DNA of 64,000 nucleotides, taken from assembly GCA_041736625.1 (NCBI GenBank), contig JBGSTG010000117.1, forward strand, positions 1 through 64,000, given 5' to 3'. The notes under the pieces are model-generated. The model made no database searches, was not told the origin of the DNA, and was given only the letters and a program-made list of their open reading frames with translations. Every line of letters begins with the position of its first letter. Position 1 is the stretch's first letter. Shown one piece after another: positions 1 through 8,332 of this stretch. This stretch comes from M3007 sp041736625 (lineage in GTDB: Bacteria; Bacteroidota; Bacteroidia; Chitinophagales; Saprospiraceae). The position numbers were made by a program, and so were the translations under genes.

Positions 1-2050
1 GCAACCCGGTAACGTTTGGACTATTGCTGATCACATTTCCCAGTTCGTTCTTCCAGGTGAATACCCAGTTGCTGTAATCTACGGAAATGTTCAAGGTGAT
101 TTTGCCGGTACCCGACCATGCGTTTCGGGCGTGTAGTACGGTGTACTGAATCATGTCGCGCTCCGGACAGGGTGATTCATTGCCTGTAATCGGTCGTTCT
201 TCGCATGGGCCGATGTAGAAATCATGCACTTTATCGTCACCTTGGGCTTGCGCATTATCCCATGAGTTGGCGCCATTTCGTTTGGGAACAATGGCCTTTT
301 TATTCTCGCCGGCTTTGGAACAATGTGTTGGCTGGGGCAAGTCCAAAATTTGGTTGCCATTCAAGTCATTCCCTCTGAATTCCAATTTGTAGCAGTGATC
401 ATCCATCAAATTGTAGGGTCCGAAGGTAAATTGCCATTTTTTCTTTTCGATATCTTGGGCTACACCTTGAATCCACGGTGTATTGAGGTCCGGTATTCTC
501 GCCTGCAGTGCCGGCATGGATTCGCTGGCAAGGGCAAATATCACTACTTTTCTATTGGTTAATGGGTTCTTCACACCCCAATCACTTCGGCCTCCGAGGC
601 GAATTTGACTGGACACCGTTGCATTGGCTTCCCAAAATCGGGAGTACGCTATTTCCTTCGAACTCGCTGAAAGTGCCTGATCGTAGAGGTAAACCTGGAC
701 ACCATGGATAAATGGCTTGAAGTTGTCTATTGAAAAGTTTATCTCGGGGCTTGGCAAATATAAATGTCCATGAATATCCCTAACCTGCGATTTAATACTA
801 TATGTATCATCTTCATATCTACAATCCCATGGATAATTGGCCAGCTTTAATGCTTTTTTGAACTGATGTGATTTATCAATGCGTAAATAGAAGTCGGGTG
901 AAACATAATAGTCATGCGGATGGATAATGCCCCGCCCCCTAAACCCTCCGTCTCCCTCCGTTCTGTAAGCAAAGGGCATACATCCGGATTGCCCGATACC
1001 AAATCCACCATATTGACCAAGTCGCATGGGCTCCGGATATGTTTGCACAGCACCTTCAGGGTCTACCACAAATTTGGATACATATTCACTACCTTTAATG
1101 TTTTGAAACCCTGTAGAAGCATTTTGCTTTTTTAACAATATATCAATTTCGTCTTCAATGAATGCTACATTGGTGTACCTGTCTGGGTCACCCTGAACGC
1201 CCTGCGCATTTTGCATGCTGACTTCTACTTGCACAATATTACGCGTATTGTCTGTATAGTTCGGCACAAAAGTGCCCCATGCCTGTTGTGTGATTTCAAA
1301 ACCGGGTTCAGTGTGGTTGGCTTCACATTCTCTGTTATGATAATCATCATTTAATACCCTTCTGGATCGAATTCGAGTTTCCAAGACTGTGGTGTCGTGA
1401 GCAATTAGATTCCATGCATCTATGCTGCGATCAGGGTCAGATGGGCCAGTATACCCAGATTCTAAAAGAGATAAATGAAGATGTGCTGTTAGAGTACCAG
1501 AATCGCCAATTGGAGCAAGAATGCGACCAACTAACACCTGATTATCAGTTACATAATCATGCCCATTATAGGTAAATGAAATTTGATTCAGTTCACATAT
1601 TGCTCTTTGATTAATTAGATCAATAATAACTGGTGTGGTGTTGTTAGGAGCTGGAAGATATTGAATTCTAAATTGACCTTTATTTATTGGCAAATTTCCA
1701 TTTTCGAAAATATGCAAATATGCAAATCTTAAATTTTGATTATTGCTTCTAACAACAATATATTTTAAACCATTAGGTGCGCTAATTCTTTCAACTATAC
1801 CATTAACCACTGATACAATAGCATCTCCGACGTGATAGTTATTGGGTATATAGTCAATTCCTCTGTGGAATCTGGATGCAGCACCAGGGGCAATCCTCAT
1901 ACCATAATCAGAAGTACATTCTGATTGAACAAAGGGAAATATATGATAATTATTATTCTGCAAACGAGCGTACTCCACAGGTGAATTTTGGCAAAAAAGC
2001 TGATAAAAAAACATAAAAATAAAACAGAAAATCGGAACTATTTTTTTCAT
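1..2050 (-). CDS. Secreted M23-family (LytM-type) peptidase with C-terminal PKD-like region, partial
   Basis: An unbroken minus-strand frame runs from an ATG at 2050 to the window edge, 683 codons, with no stop, so the C-terminus lies outside. Residues 1-20 form a signal peptide (MKK, hydrophobic stretch, cleavage near LFCQ). A full M23 zinc-peptidase signature follows: HRGID (H62, D66), YLHI (H113) and IGDSG...HLHLS (H190, H192). About 60 residues separate YLHI from the last motif, more than usual, which suggests an insertion. The final visible ~50 residues, around YTVLHARNAW and VDYSNWVFTWKN, resemble a PKD/Ig-like module. M23 enzymes cut peptidoglycan cross-bridges or glycine-rich peptides. 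The export route is probably T9SS, but the sorting domain would be off-window. It lies 22 bp downstream of the 338-codon gene and is likely co-transcribed. The DNA is AT-rich compared with the rest of the window. Confidence 0.85.
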   Translation of the reverse strand, partial: MKKIVPIFCFIFMFFYQLFCQNSPVEYARLQNNNYHIFPFVQSECTSDYGMRIAPGAASRFHRGIDYIPNNYHVGDAIVSVVNGIVERISAPNGLKYIVVRSNNQNLRFAYLHIFENGNLPINKGQFRIQYLPAPNNTTPVIIDLINQRAICELNQISFTYNGHDYVTDNQVLVGRILAPIGDSGTLTAHLHLSLLESGYTGPSDPDRSIDAWNLIAHDTTVLETRIRSRRVLNDDYHNRECEANHTEPGFEITQQAWGTFVPNYTDNTRNIVQVEVSMQNAQGVQGDPDRYTNVAFIEDEIDILLKKQNASTGFQNIKGSEYVSKFVVDPEGAVQTYPEPMRLGQYGGFGIGQSGCMPFAYRTEGDGGFRGRGIIHPHDYYVSPDFYLRIDKSHQFKKALKLANYPWDCRYEDDTYSIKSQVRDIHGHLYLPSPEINFSIDNFKPFIHGVQVYLYDQALSASSKEIAYSRFWEANATVSSQIRLGGRSDWGVKNPLTNRKVVIFALASESMPALQARIPDLNTPWIQGVAQDIEKKKWQFTFGPYNLMDDHCYKLEFRGNDLNGNQILDLPQPTHCSKAGENKKAIVPKRNGANSWDNAQAQGDDKVHDFYIGPCEERPITGNESPCPERDMIQYTVLHARNAWSGTGKITLNISVDYSNWVFTWKNELGNVISNSPNVTGL

Positions 2051-2072
2051 AAGAGTGTTTTTTGTTTTTTGT

Positions 2073-3089
2073 TTAATAGTTTGACCTTGTGTAATCAGCA
2101 TTAGTGATTATTTGCTCGTGGTTTTGGGCATAAAATAAAGCAGGAAAGACTCGCTTTACCTGATCGATATCGTATGGCCCATCTTCAGGCAATTCAACTA
2201 ACTTTGTAAAGAGATATCGTTCTACAGGACTTATATGAATATGGGTAAAGTATCGTTTCCCATTTTCTTTACCAGATGAAGTAAAAAACCAATCAAAATA
2301 ATTGTTATTTTGACGTATTAAACTAGGAAAGTCAATAAATTCATAGCCAATTAAAGTATTTTCAGGTATATCAATATTGAATTCATTATTATACTTTAAA
2401 TCATAAATTCCCAATGTCGGCATTGTCATACCGGATTCTAAATCCGGTGAACTGCGGAGATCACATATCAGAAATCTACCATCAGAGCTGATACAAAAAC
2501 TATTGCAAATTTCATAATCAACCTGACGCTCAAAGACGATTTCACCTTGAGTATTATACAAATACAATCTGGATTGTCCTAAGATAGATAAATCGTAATT
2601 TTTATAAACATACATTATAGTTGATGAGACACTTAATATATAATTTAGTACCTCGTAATCACCACAAGGCTTCAAAATATTTGGCCGAAAATGCTCTATG
2701 GTATTACATCCATCCAGTAGACTATCGGGAAGTGTAATACCCCAAGTGCTAAGTTCTTGTTTTTTTTCTTGCAAAGTAGAATTGCTTAATAAATATTTCA
2801 GCGTCGTTTCAGTTGTGTCCTTTTCAAAACCTAAATCAGCAAAAGCAGAATAATCCGGAAATGAATCATACCGGACTTTCTTTACAATACTCCCATCGGC
2901 CCGATGAAACACATAATACTCATTATCCTGGAAATACTCCACGGTGATGACACCTTTTGGTATGCTGTCCTGCCCTCCCGATAATATACTATTGCCTGGA
3001 TTGGAAATTTCCATTCCGTATACAGGAGGATGTGAGGCAATGAATGCTCCTGCTACAAATAAAAGTAATCGTATTTTTATCATGATCAT
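2073..3089 (-). CDS. Secreted protein of unknown function, possible beta-propeller
   Basis: 338 residues. The N-terminus MIMIKIRLLLFVAGAFIA is a plausible signal peptide; ATGs at 3089 and 3083 are both possible starts. I recognise no family. The middle (around CISSDGRFLICDLRSS and TLGIYDLK) has the alternating strand pattern and SxDGR-type turns seen in WD40/TolB-like propellers, so a propeller fold is an inference. No catalytic motif or membrane segment is visible after the leader. It is the first gene of a two-gene AT-rich operon with the M23 peptidase and is preceded by a candidate promoter and a nested palindrome. It may be a partner of the peptidase. Confidence 0.7.
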   Translation of the reverse strand: MIMIKIRLLLFVAGAFIASHPPVYGMEISNPGNSILSGGQDSIPKGVITVEYFQDNEYYVFHRADGSIVKKVRYDSFPDYSAFADLGFEKDTTETTLKYLLSNSTLQEKKQELSTWGITLPDSLLDGCNTIEHFRPNILKPCGDYEVLNYILSVSSTIMYVYKNYDLSILGQSRLYLYNTQGEIVFERQVDYEICNSFCISSDGRFLICDLRSSPDLESGMTMPTLGIYDLKYNNEFNIDIPENTLIGYEFIDFPSLIRQNNNYFDWFFTSSGKENGKRYFTHIHISPVERYLFTKLVELPEDGPYDIDQVKRVFPALFYAQNHEQIITNADYTRSNY

Positions 3090-3145
3090 AAAGTTGAGAA
3101 TGGCTTTTGCTGTCGAGTAATTGAACTACTCTGCTATAAGCATTG

Positions 3146-3177
3146 CAAAGATGCGGCTCCGGTTAGTTCATTGTCAA
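3146..3177 (-). promoter_or_regulatory. Candidate promoter of the 338-residue protein/M23 operon
   Basis: Read on the minus strand, TTG (3177-3175) is followed after 21 nt by CATCTTTG (3153-3146), one mismatch from the Bacteroidota -7 consensus TAnnTTTG. The start codon is about 57 nt downstream. The nested palindrome 3184-3231 lies immediately upstream of the -33 element. Confidence 0.4.
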
Positions 3178-3183
3178 CTTACG

Positions 3184-3231
3184 CTTAGCCGGAAATCGGC
3201 TAAACGCTCGTTTAGCCGATTTCCGGCTAAG
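3184..3231. repeat. Perfect 23-bp inverted repeat with nested palindromes
   Basis: The arms 3184-3206 and 3209-3231 are perfect reverse complements separated by two bases. Each arm also contains its own hairpin: TTAGCCG, five bases, CGGCTAA. The unit TTAGCCG therefore occurs four times in alternating orientation. No T-tract follows and the element lies between divergent genes, so it is not an obvious terminator. It could be an operator for the neighbouring XRE-type regulator or a REP-like element; neither is shown. Confidence 0.85.
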
Positions 3232-3311
3232 ATTCAGAGAGCACACTGAGGCCATGTTAAATAATTGTAATTTTTTGATACAGATGGATAATTACCAACA
3301 AGGATATTTCT

Positions 3312-3319
3312 TAAATTTG
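3312..3319 (+). promoter_or_regulatory. Candidate -7 box of the XRE-type regulator gene
   Basis: TAAATTTG matches TAnnTTTG and lies 47 nt before the ATG at 3367. No TTG is seen at the expected -33 distance. Confidence 0.35.
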
Positions 3320-3366
3320 TAAAGAGAGAGTTTCATATTAGTTAATTCATCTCAAATCCACGCCAA

Positions 3367-3561
3367 ATGTCCACCACTCAAAAAACCAGGGAGCGCCGGC
3401 GGTTTCTACGCTTGTCCCAAAAACAAGTTGCCGAGCGTCTTTTTATTTCCCAACGGGCCTTTAGCCGTTTGGAACGGGGAGAAAAGGAGTTATCGGTTGT
3501 AATGTTGATGCGTTTAAGCGCTGCGCTCGAATGCCCGGCGCATGAACTACTACCGGACTAG
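3367..3561 (+). CDS. Small XRE/Cro-CI-type helix-turn-helix protein
   Basis: 64 residues, essentially one HTH_3 domain. LSQKQVAERLFISQRAFSRL (about residues 17-36) carries the Cro/CI pattern with a Q-x-x-V-A-x-x-L first helix and an S-x-x-x-x-S-R-L-E recognition helix. It ends in the typical ALxCPAHELL tail. No partner domain is present, so it should act as a small DNA-binding regulator, perhaps autoregulatory through the palindrome at 3184-3231 (inference). Its stop codon overlaps the stop of the convergent ATPase gene in a shared CTAG. Antitoxin-like size is another possibility, but no toxin gene is visible beside it. Confidence 0.8.
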   Translation: MSTTQKTRERRRFLRLSQKQVAERLFISQRAFSRLERGEKELSVVMLMRLSAALECPAHELLPD

Positions 3562-5090
3562 CCCCGCTCCACCTTCCATCCATCTACCGCCTTCTGCTCC
3601 GTAGAAAAATTGATCCCCACTGCCACTTTTTCCTTGGGGGAGCCCTGGTAAAGCGCCAGATAGCCCTTTTCATGGATTTGTTGCAGGGCCGCCTCGGCGC
3701 TGTCGTCTAATTTGAACTCAAACGCGTAGATGTAATGCTCGTTTTCCACCAGCGCATCGCAGCGGCCCCGGGCGGTATGCACTTCGGAGCGGATGTAGGC
3801 GCCCAGCAGGGAAAAGATCAGGTGGACCAGCGCGTGGTAGAAGTGCTCGTTTTCTTTTTGCCACAGGTCGTAGGGGATGGAGGCGAAGGCCCCGTTCAGG
3901 GTAGCCACCACCTGCTCGACGTCCCCCACCGCCAGCGCTTTGGCCAGGGCCACCACCGGAGAAAGCGCATTGCCCGGGTATTTCTCCTGATAAACCAGCA
4001 GCAACTGCTGCTGCATCGAAAAGCGCACTTCCTGGTTGGGGTAGCGGAGGATGTACTGCTGAAAGGTCTTGTCGAAATGGTCAATGGTCAGATAGCCCGT
4101 CTGGAACAGCACGCCGATGGGGTCCAGGGCGTCGACATGGAAGCTGGTGAGCTGTTCGGGGGTGGCTTCTACCTGTTCCACATCGTAGTAGCGGTGTTTG
4201 CGCATCTCTTTGACCAGGAAGGTCGGGGTGCCGGTTTCGAACCAGAAGTTTTGAAAGGCTTGTGCGTCCAGGAAGCGCAGAATAGAAAAAGGGTTATACA
4301 ACCGATCGGTACCATTCCACGAATAGCCATTGTACCAAAGCCGAACTTTATCCATCAAGGATGCCACGGGCATTTGCTCTACTTCGGCGATGTGCCGGAG
4401 TGGCTCGGAAAAATAAGCCTCCAGTTCTTTCTGGGTAATGCCCAGCAAAGTATCGGTGTATCGATGCAAGCTGATGTTACTCAGGTTGTTCAACTCCGAA
4501 AAGATGCTCACCTTGGAAAACGCCGACACCCCGGTGATGAACACCAGTTCGAGATATGGGTCGCTGTCTTTGATGACCGAGTAGAAGTTTTTCAGGACCG
4601 TCCGATTGGCCTCGGCCTGCTCGAGGTTGTCCAGGTAGTCGATGATCGGCTTGTCGTACTCGTCTACGAGCAGCACCACTTTTTGCGCCTTGCCCGTTTG
4701 CTGGATAAGCGATTTGAATTTTTGGTCGTAGCTGGTTTCGGGCAGCCGTACGCCGAGACCCTGGGCGGCTTCGTCCAGCATGTTGTGGATGGCCATTTCC
4801 AGGCCGAGGGTACCGGCGCCCTGGCTGCTGAATTTCAACCAGATGACCGGATGGGTATCTGCCCAGTCCCACTGGTCTTCCATCCACAACCCTTCAAAAA
4901 GCGCCTTTTGCCCACTGTACAGTTCTTTTATGGTGGACAACAGCAGCGATTTGCCGAAGCGACGCGGGCGGGAGAGGAAGAAGTATTGTCCGTTTTCCAA
5001 TATGCGAAAGATCTGCTCAGTTTTGTCTACGTAGACAAAGCCTTCTTCACGAATTTTGCGAAAATCCTGTATGCCGATCGGGTATTTCAT
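3558..5090 (-). CDS. AAA-ATPase-like / PD-(D/E)XK nuclease-like protein
   Basis: 510 residues. It opens with GIQDFRKIREEGFVYVDKT and a Walker A variant RPRRFGKS at residues 41-48, then a Walker B VVLLVDEYDKPI near residue 140. This is the usual start of the AAA-ATPase_like family (PF09820). The C-terminal ~100 residues hold GRCDALVE and FEFK, the D...ExK core of a PD-(D/E)XK nuclease fold (PF08011). These two-domain proteins are abundant and multi-copy in Bacteroidota; their cellular role is not settled, though selfish-element or DNA-repair roles have been suggested. Length is typical and no frame is broken. The gene converges on the XRE-type gene, with the two TAG stops overlapping. Confidence 0.88.
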   Translation of the reverse strand: MKYPIGIQDFRKIREEGFVYVDKTEQIFRILENGQYFFLSRPRRFGKSLLLSTIKELYSGQKALFEGLWMEDQWDWADTHPVIWLKFSSQGAGTLGLEMAIHNMLDEAAQGLGVRLPETSYDQKFKSLIQQTGKAQKVVLLVDEYDKPIIDYLDNLEQAEANRTVLKNFYSVIKDSDPYLELVFITGVSAFSKVSIFSELNNLSNISLHRYTDTLLGITQKELEAYFSEPLRHIAEVEQMPVASLMDKVRLWYNGYSWNGTDRLYNPFSILRFLDAQAFQNFWFETGTPTFLVKEMRKHRYYDVEQVEATPEQLTSFHVDALDPIGVLFQTGYLTIDHFDKTFQQYILRYPNQEVRFSMQQQLLLVYQEKYPGNALSPVVALAKALAVGDVEQVVATLNGAFASIPYDLWQKENEHFYHALVHLIFSLLGAYIRSEVHTARGRCDALVENEHYIYAFEFKLDDSAEAALQQIHEKGYLALYQGSPKEKVAVGINFSTEQKAVDGWKVERG

Positions 5091-5135
5091 CGGGATAAAG
5101 ATAAGGGGTTTTATGCAATGCGCCGGAGGCCCGCC

Positions 5136-8105
5136 TCACCGCAACACCGTCACCTCCCCGCTCAACCGCTCCGTGCGCCCGTCGGGGTAATCCAGTGTGC
5201 ACACCCAAATGTACACGCCACTGTCCACCGCGCGGCCGCGGAAGCGACCGTCCCACCCCTGCTCCGGCTGTTGGGGCTGCCCTTGGTACATCAATTCGCC
5301 CCAGCGGGAATACACCTGAAGCCATTGGATGCGGGCTTGTGGGGCAAACACAAAGAAATAACTGTTGGCGTCGGTGCTGCCGGGCCGGAATACGTTGGGG
5401 GCGTACACGTTGGTTGGTTTGAGCACTTCTATCCAGAGCTCGTCTTCTCCCCGGCAACCGTTGGCGTCCGTCACTTGCACGAGCATCAGGGTATTCGCTG
5501 CGGGGAATGCCCAGGTTTGCGGGCACGCAGGACAGCGCACCACACCGGCCGGCTGCCATGCGATGCTTCCGTTGGTGGCGTTGGTGCTTACGGACAGCAG
5601 TACGGAGTCGCCCAGGGTCAAGGTCTGATCCGTGCCTGCATCAACCAGCAGGGCTTCCCACGTCGTTTCGGTGACGATCAGGCTGTCGCAGCCGTATGCC
5701 GTTTGCAAAAACAGGGTGTCCGTGCCCGCCAACGCCGGATCGCAGGTCGTGGCTGTCTGGATTGCGGTGTACGACGATTGCAGGGCTGTTTGGGTGATGA
5801 TGAGGCTGTCGCACCCGAATGCCGTTTGCAGCAACAGCGTATCCGTGCCCGCCAGCGCCGGGTCGCAGGTTGTGGCCACTTGGCTCACTGTGTAGGCTGG
5901 CTGCAAAAACGTTTCCGTGACGATCAAGCTGTCGCAACCGAATGCCGTTTGCAAAAACAACGTATCCGTGCCCGCCAAGGCCGGATCGCAGGTGGAAGCC
6001 GTTTGATTAACGGTGTAGGCTGGCTGCAAAACGGTTTCAGTGACGATCAGGCTGTCGCACCCAAACGCCGTTTGCAAAAACAGCGTATCCGTGCCCGCCA
6101 ACGCCGGGTCGCAGGTCGTGGCTGTCTGGATTGCCGTGTATACCGGCTGCAGCGCCGTTTGGGTGATGACCAGGCTGTCGCACCCGAAGGCCGTTTGCAG
6201 AAAAAGGGTATCCGTGCCCGCCAGCGCCGGATCGCAGGTCGTGGCTGTCTGGATTTCGGTGTACGCTGGTTGCAGCGCCGTTTGGGTGACGATCAGGCTG
6301 TCACAGCCAAACGCCGTTTGCAAAAACAGCGTGTCCGTGCCCGCCAGCGCCGGATCGCAAGTGGAAGCCGTTTGATTAACGGTGTAGGCTGGTTGCAAAA
6401 CGGTTTCCGTGACGATCAAGCTGTCGCAACCGAATGCCGTTTGCAGAAAAAGCGTATCCGTGCCCGCCAGCGCCGGATCGCAAGTGGAAGCCGTTTGATT
6501 GACGTTGTAGGTCGGCTGCAAAACGGTTTCCGTGACCACCAAGCTGTCGCAGCCAAACGCCGTTTGTAAAAACAGGGTGTCTGTGCCTGCCAAAGCCACA
6601 TCGCAGGTAGAAGCACTTTCAAAATGATAAATCGGTGCACAAGGCGCACAACCCTCCACCGCCACCCGCAGCGTATCGCTCCGCACCCCGCAAAACCACG
6701 TCTTCTCCACCGCCACATACCCAGCGCCTGGCACGCTCCAGCGCACCCAGGCGGTATCCCGCACGGCCGACACCACCTCCCCGCCCGACACCGACCAGGC
6801 GTACTGCGGCCCGGCCTCGCAGGAGCCGGTGACGTGGTAGCGCACTACGCTGTCCTGGCACAGGGTTTCGCATGGGCGGTCGGTATCGATGTAGGGCTTG
6901 CCGGGGGCGTAGTAATTCGCCGGGAAGGTGGGCAGGCCCAGCAGTGCATCGCGGGGCAATGGCACCGCTTGCTGTTCATACTGGCAAGCCAAGCCTTTTT
7001 CGTTCGGCTGGTGGATTACACTTAAGTACTCCCTAAAATTACTGGTGAGGTATATTTTTTCGTCTGGCCCGATGAGCATCTGGCCGGTGTTGGAGGCCGC
7101 CCTGCCGAGGTTCACTTTCGATTGCACTATAGATGCAGAGTCGTACACACACAGGTCGTATTGATAGAGGCTGTCCAGAGGCGTCCAGGCGTTGAAGTAC
7201 AGTTTGCGGCTGTCGGGGGAGAATTCGGCGCCGTAAGTATGCCGTAAGCTGTCAACCACTACTATAGGCTCTGATATCGTTCCGGTGCTGTTATCAAACC
7301 GAAAGAGTTCTACATAGGCGTCGTTCGTGTTGTTGGGGCCCTGTAGCGTAATTTGAGCAGCTCCGCATTTGACCAAGGTACGGCCATCTGGGCTGCATTT
7401 TAATACACCGGTTTTGTAGCCTCCAAAGGGAGGACTCACTTTGCCGATCGGTTGTACAAGTGGGGTGGTGTTAAACCCATTCTGATCAATTGTCCAGACG
7501 AAAAACCGGTTGCTACCCGACTCTAAGGTAATTACCCACCAATCTATGCCATTGCAGTGGCGAATTGCAGCTACCTTTTCTGTAGTTTTAGTAAATATAA
7601 AATTATTTTTTGAAATAATATCTCCTAAGCCATTATTAACGTGCCTGTCAATTAGTGCATAGTAAAAATTTCTTGTCGTATCCAAACTCGTTCCAATTAG
7701 GTTACTTTTATATGGCTCTGGGTAAAAGAGATAATAGAGTGAATCATTTCCAGGATATGCTAATGAAATAATATGGGTCGAAGAATTTTGGCCGAGTAGT
7801 TTATTGGATATCGATGGCAATAAATCTGGCATTACAGAATGGTTCTTGTCCCACACGGACTCTCCGTCACTATAAAACATAAGGCTTCCCAAGGCATCGC
7901 TTACAATACTCGATGCCTCATAAGTATTCATTCCCGAGTTGTCAAGCACCACTGGCGGGATCGTGTTAAAGTCCAAACCGATACGATCACCGAAGTACCA
8001 AATGTTGCCCTCTTTACCTGAGAGGCACGGCACCTGGGCATCAACCACCGCTACTTGTACAAACACGCCGAAAAAGGCATATAACAAACCGCTTCGTTTC
8101 AACAT
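5136..8105 (-). CDS. Secreted repeat protein with gliding-motility-type (CHU_C) C-terminus
   Basis: 989 residues from the ATG at 8105. A longer frame from 8204 would put the T15 tract and promoter inside the gene, while MLKRSGLLYAFFGVFVQ at 8105 is a good signal peptide with cleavage near VDAQ. Residues ~30-400 hold WD/TolB-like segments (CSPDGRTLV, FSPDSRKLYF). A PKD/Ig-like module follows (YAWSVSGGEVV), then eight near-identical 41-residue repeats (about 501-820), each with two Cys and the core GTDTLFLQTAFGCDSL. The last ~90 residues (NVFRPGSTDANSYF, VYSRWGELMY, GWDGRFRG, SGVYIW) match CHU_C/PF13585, a T9SS type B sorting domain. Probably an exported surface adhesin or matrix protein. It is divergent from another giant surface gene. 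Confidence 0.88.
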   Translation of the reverse strand: MLKRSGLLYAFFGVFVQVAVVDAQVPCLSGKEGNIWYFGDRIGLDFNTIPPVVLDNSGMNTYEASSIVSDALGSLMFYSDGESVWDKNHSVMPDLLPSISNKLLGQNSSTHIISLAYPGNDSLYYLFYPEPYKSNLIGTSLDTTRNFYYALIDRHVNNGLGDIISKNNFIFTKTTEKVAAIRHCNGIDWWVITLESGSNRFFVWTIDQNGFNTTPLVQPIGKVSPPFGGYKTGVLKCSPDGRTLVKCGAAQITLQGPNNTNDAYVELFRFDNSTGTISEPIVVVDSLRHTYGAEFSPDSRKLYFNAWTPLDSLYQYDLCVYDSASIVQSKVNLGRAASNTGQMLIGPDEKIYLTSNFREYLSVIHQPNEKGLACQYEQQAVPLPRDALLGLPTFPANYYAPGKPYIDTDRPCETLCQDSVVRYHVTGSCEAGPQYAWSVSGGEVVSAVRDTAWVRWSVPGAGYVAVEKTWFCGVRSDTLRVAVEGCAPCAPIYHFESASTCDVALAGTDTLFLQTAFGCDSLVVTETVLQPTYNVNQTASTCDPALAGTDTLFLQTAFGCDSLIVTETVLQPAYTVNQTASTCDPALAGTDTLFLQTAFGCDSLIVTQTALQPAYTEIQTATTCDPALAGTDTLFLQTAFGCDSLVITQTALQPVYTAIQTATTCDPALAGTDTLFLQTAFGCDSLIVTETVLQPAYTVNQTASTCDPALAGTDTLFLQTAFGCDSLIVTETFLQPAYTVSQVATTCDPALAGTDTLLLQTAFGCDSLIITQTALQSSYTAIQTATTCDPALAGTDTLFLQTAYGCDSLIVTETTWEALLVDAGTDQTLTLGDSVLLSVSTNATNGSIAWQPAGVVRCPACPQTWAFPAANTLMLVQVTDANGCRGEDELWIEVLKPTNVYAPNVFRPGSTDANSYFFVFAPQARIQWLQVYSRWGELMYQGQPQQPEQGWDGRFRGRAVDSGVYIWVCTLDYPDGRTERLSGEVTVLR
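5660..6605 (-). repeat. Eight tandem 123-bp coding repeats
   Basis: The period is exactly 123 bp (41 codons): successive repeat-opening Cys codons fall at 6605 and then every 123 bp to 5744. The eighth copy is truncated after about 34 residues. Copies differ mainly at third positions and in the linker (VNQTAST versus EIQTATT or AIQTATT). This alternation suggests past recombination or gene conversion between copies. Confidence 0.93.
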
Positions 8106-8124
8106 AAAAATATGGCAATAATTG

Positions 8125-8139
8125 AAAAAAAAAAAAAAA
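8125..8139 (-). repeat. T15 homopolymer in the leader of the repeat-protein gene
   Basis: Fifteen A on the plus strand, read as T15 on the minus strand. It lies between a candidate -7 box (8163-8170) and the ATG at 8105, 19 nt before the start codon. A tract this long is prone to slippage and could tune expression of the surface protein. Confidence 0.6.
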
Positions 8140-8162
8140 TGTGTTGATTTCGTGATTAAAAG

Positions 8163-8170
8163 CAAAATTA
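8163..8170 (-). promoter_or_regulatory. Candidate -7 box of the repeat-protein gene
   Basis: CAAAATTA on the plus strand reads TAATTTTG on the minus strand, a full TAnnTTTG match, 58 nt before the chosen ATG. No -33 TTG is seen at about 19 nt. Confidence 0.4.
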
Positions 8171-8332
8171 AAGAAGATATTTGACCCACAGGTGATTTTA
8201 ACACGTACGGTTAAAGATACCTTGCTGCATGGCCACGCTGCTTCATTTAATCGACCCGAAACCTCTCCATAGCTCGTATGGGGAAAGGCTTTAAAAAGGC
8301 CTGAAAACATCCACAAAAATCGATTAAAAAAC

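Noticed and set aside
3735..6569. 944-codon plus-strand open frame
   Set aside because: It is antisense to the ATPase and repeat-protein genes; its periodic RLQKQRIRARQ segments are just the complement of the 123-bp coding repeats.
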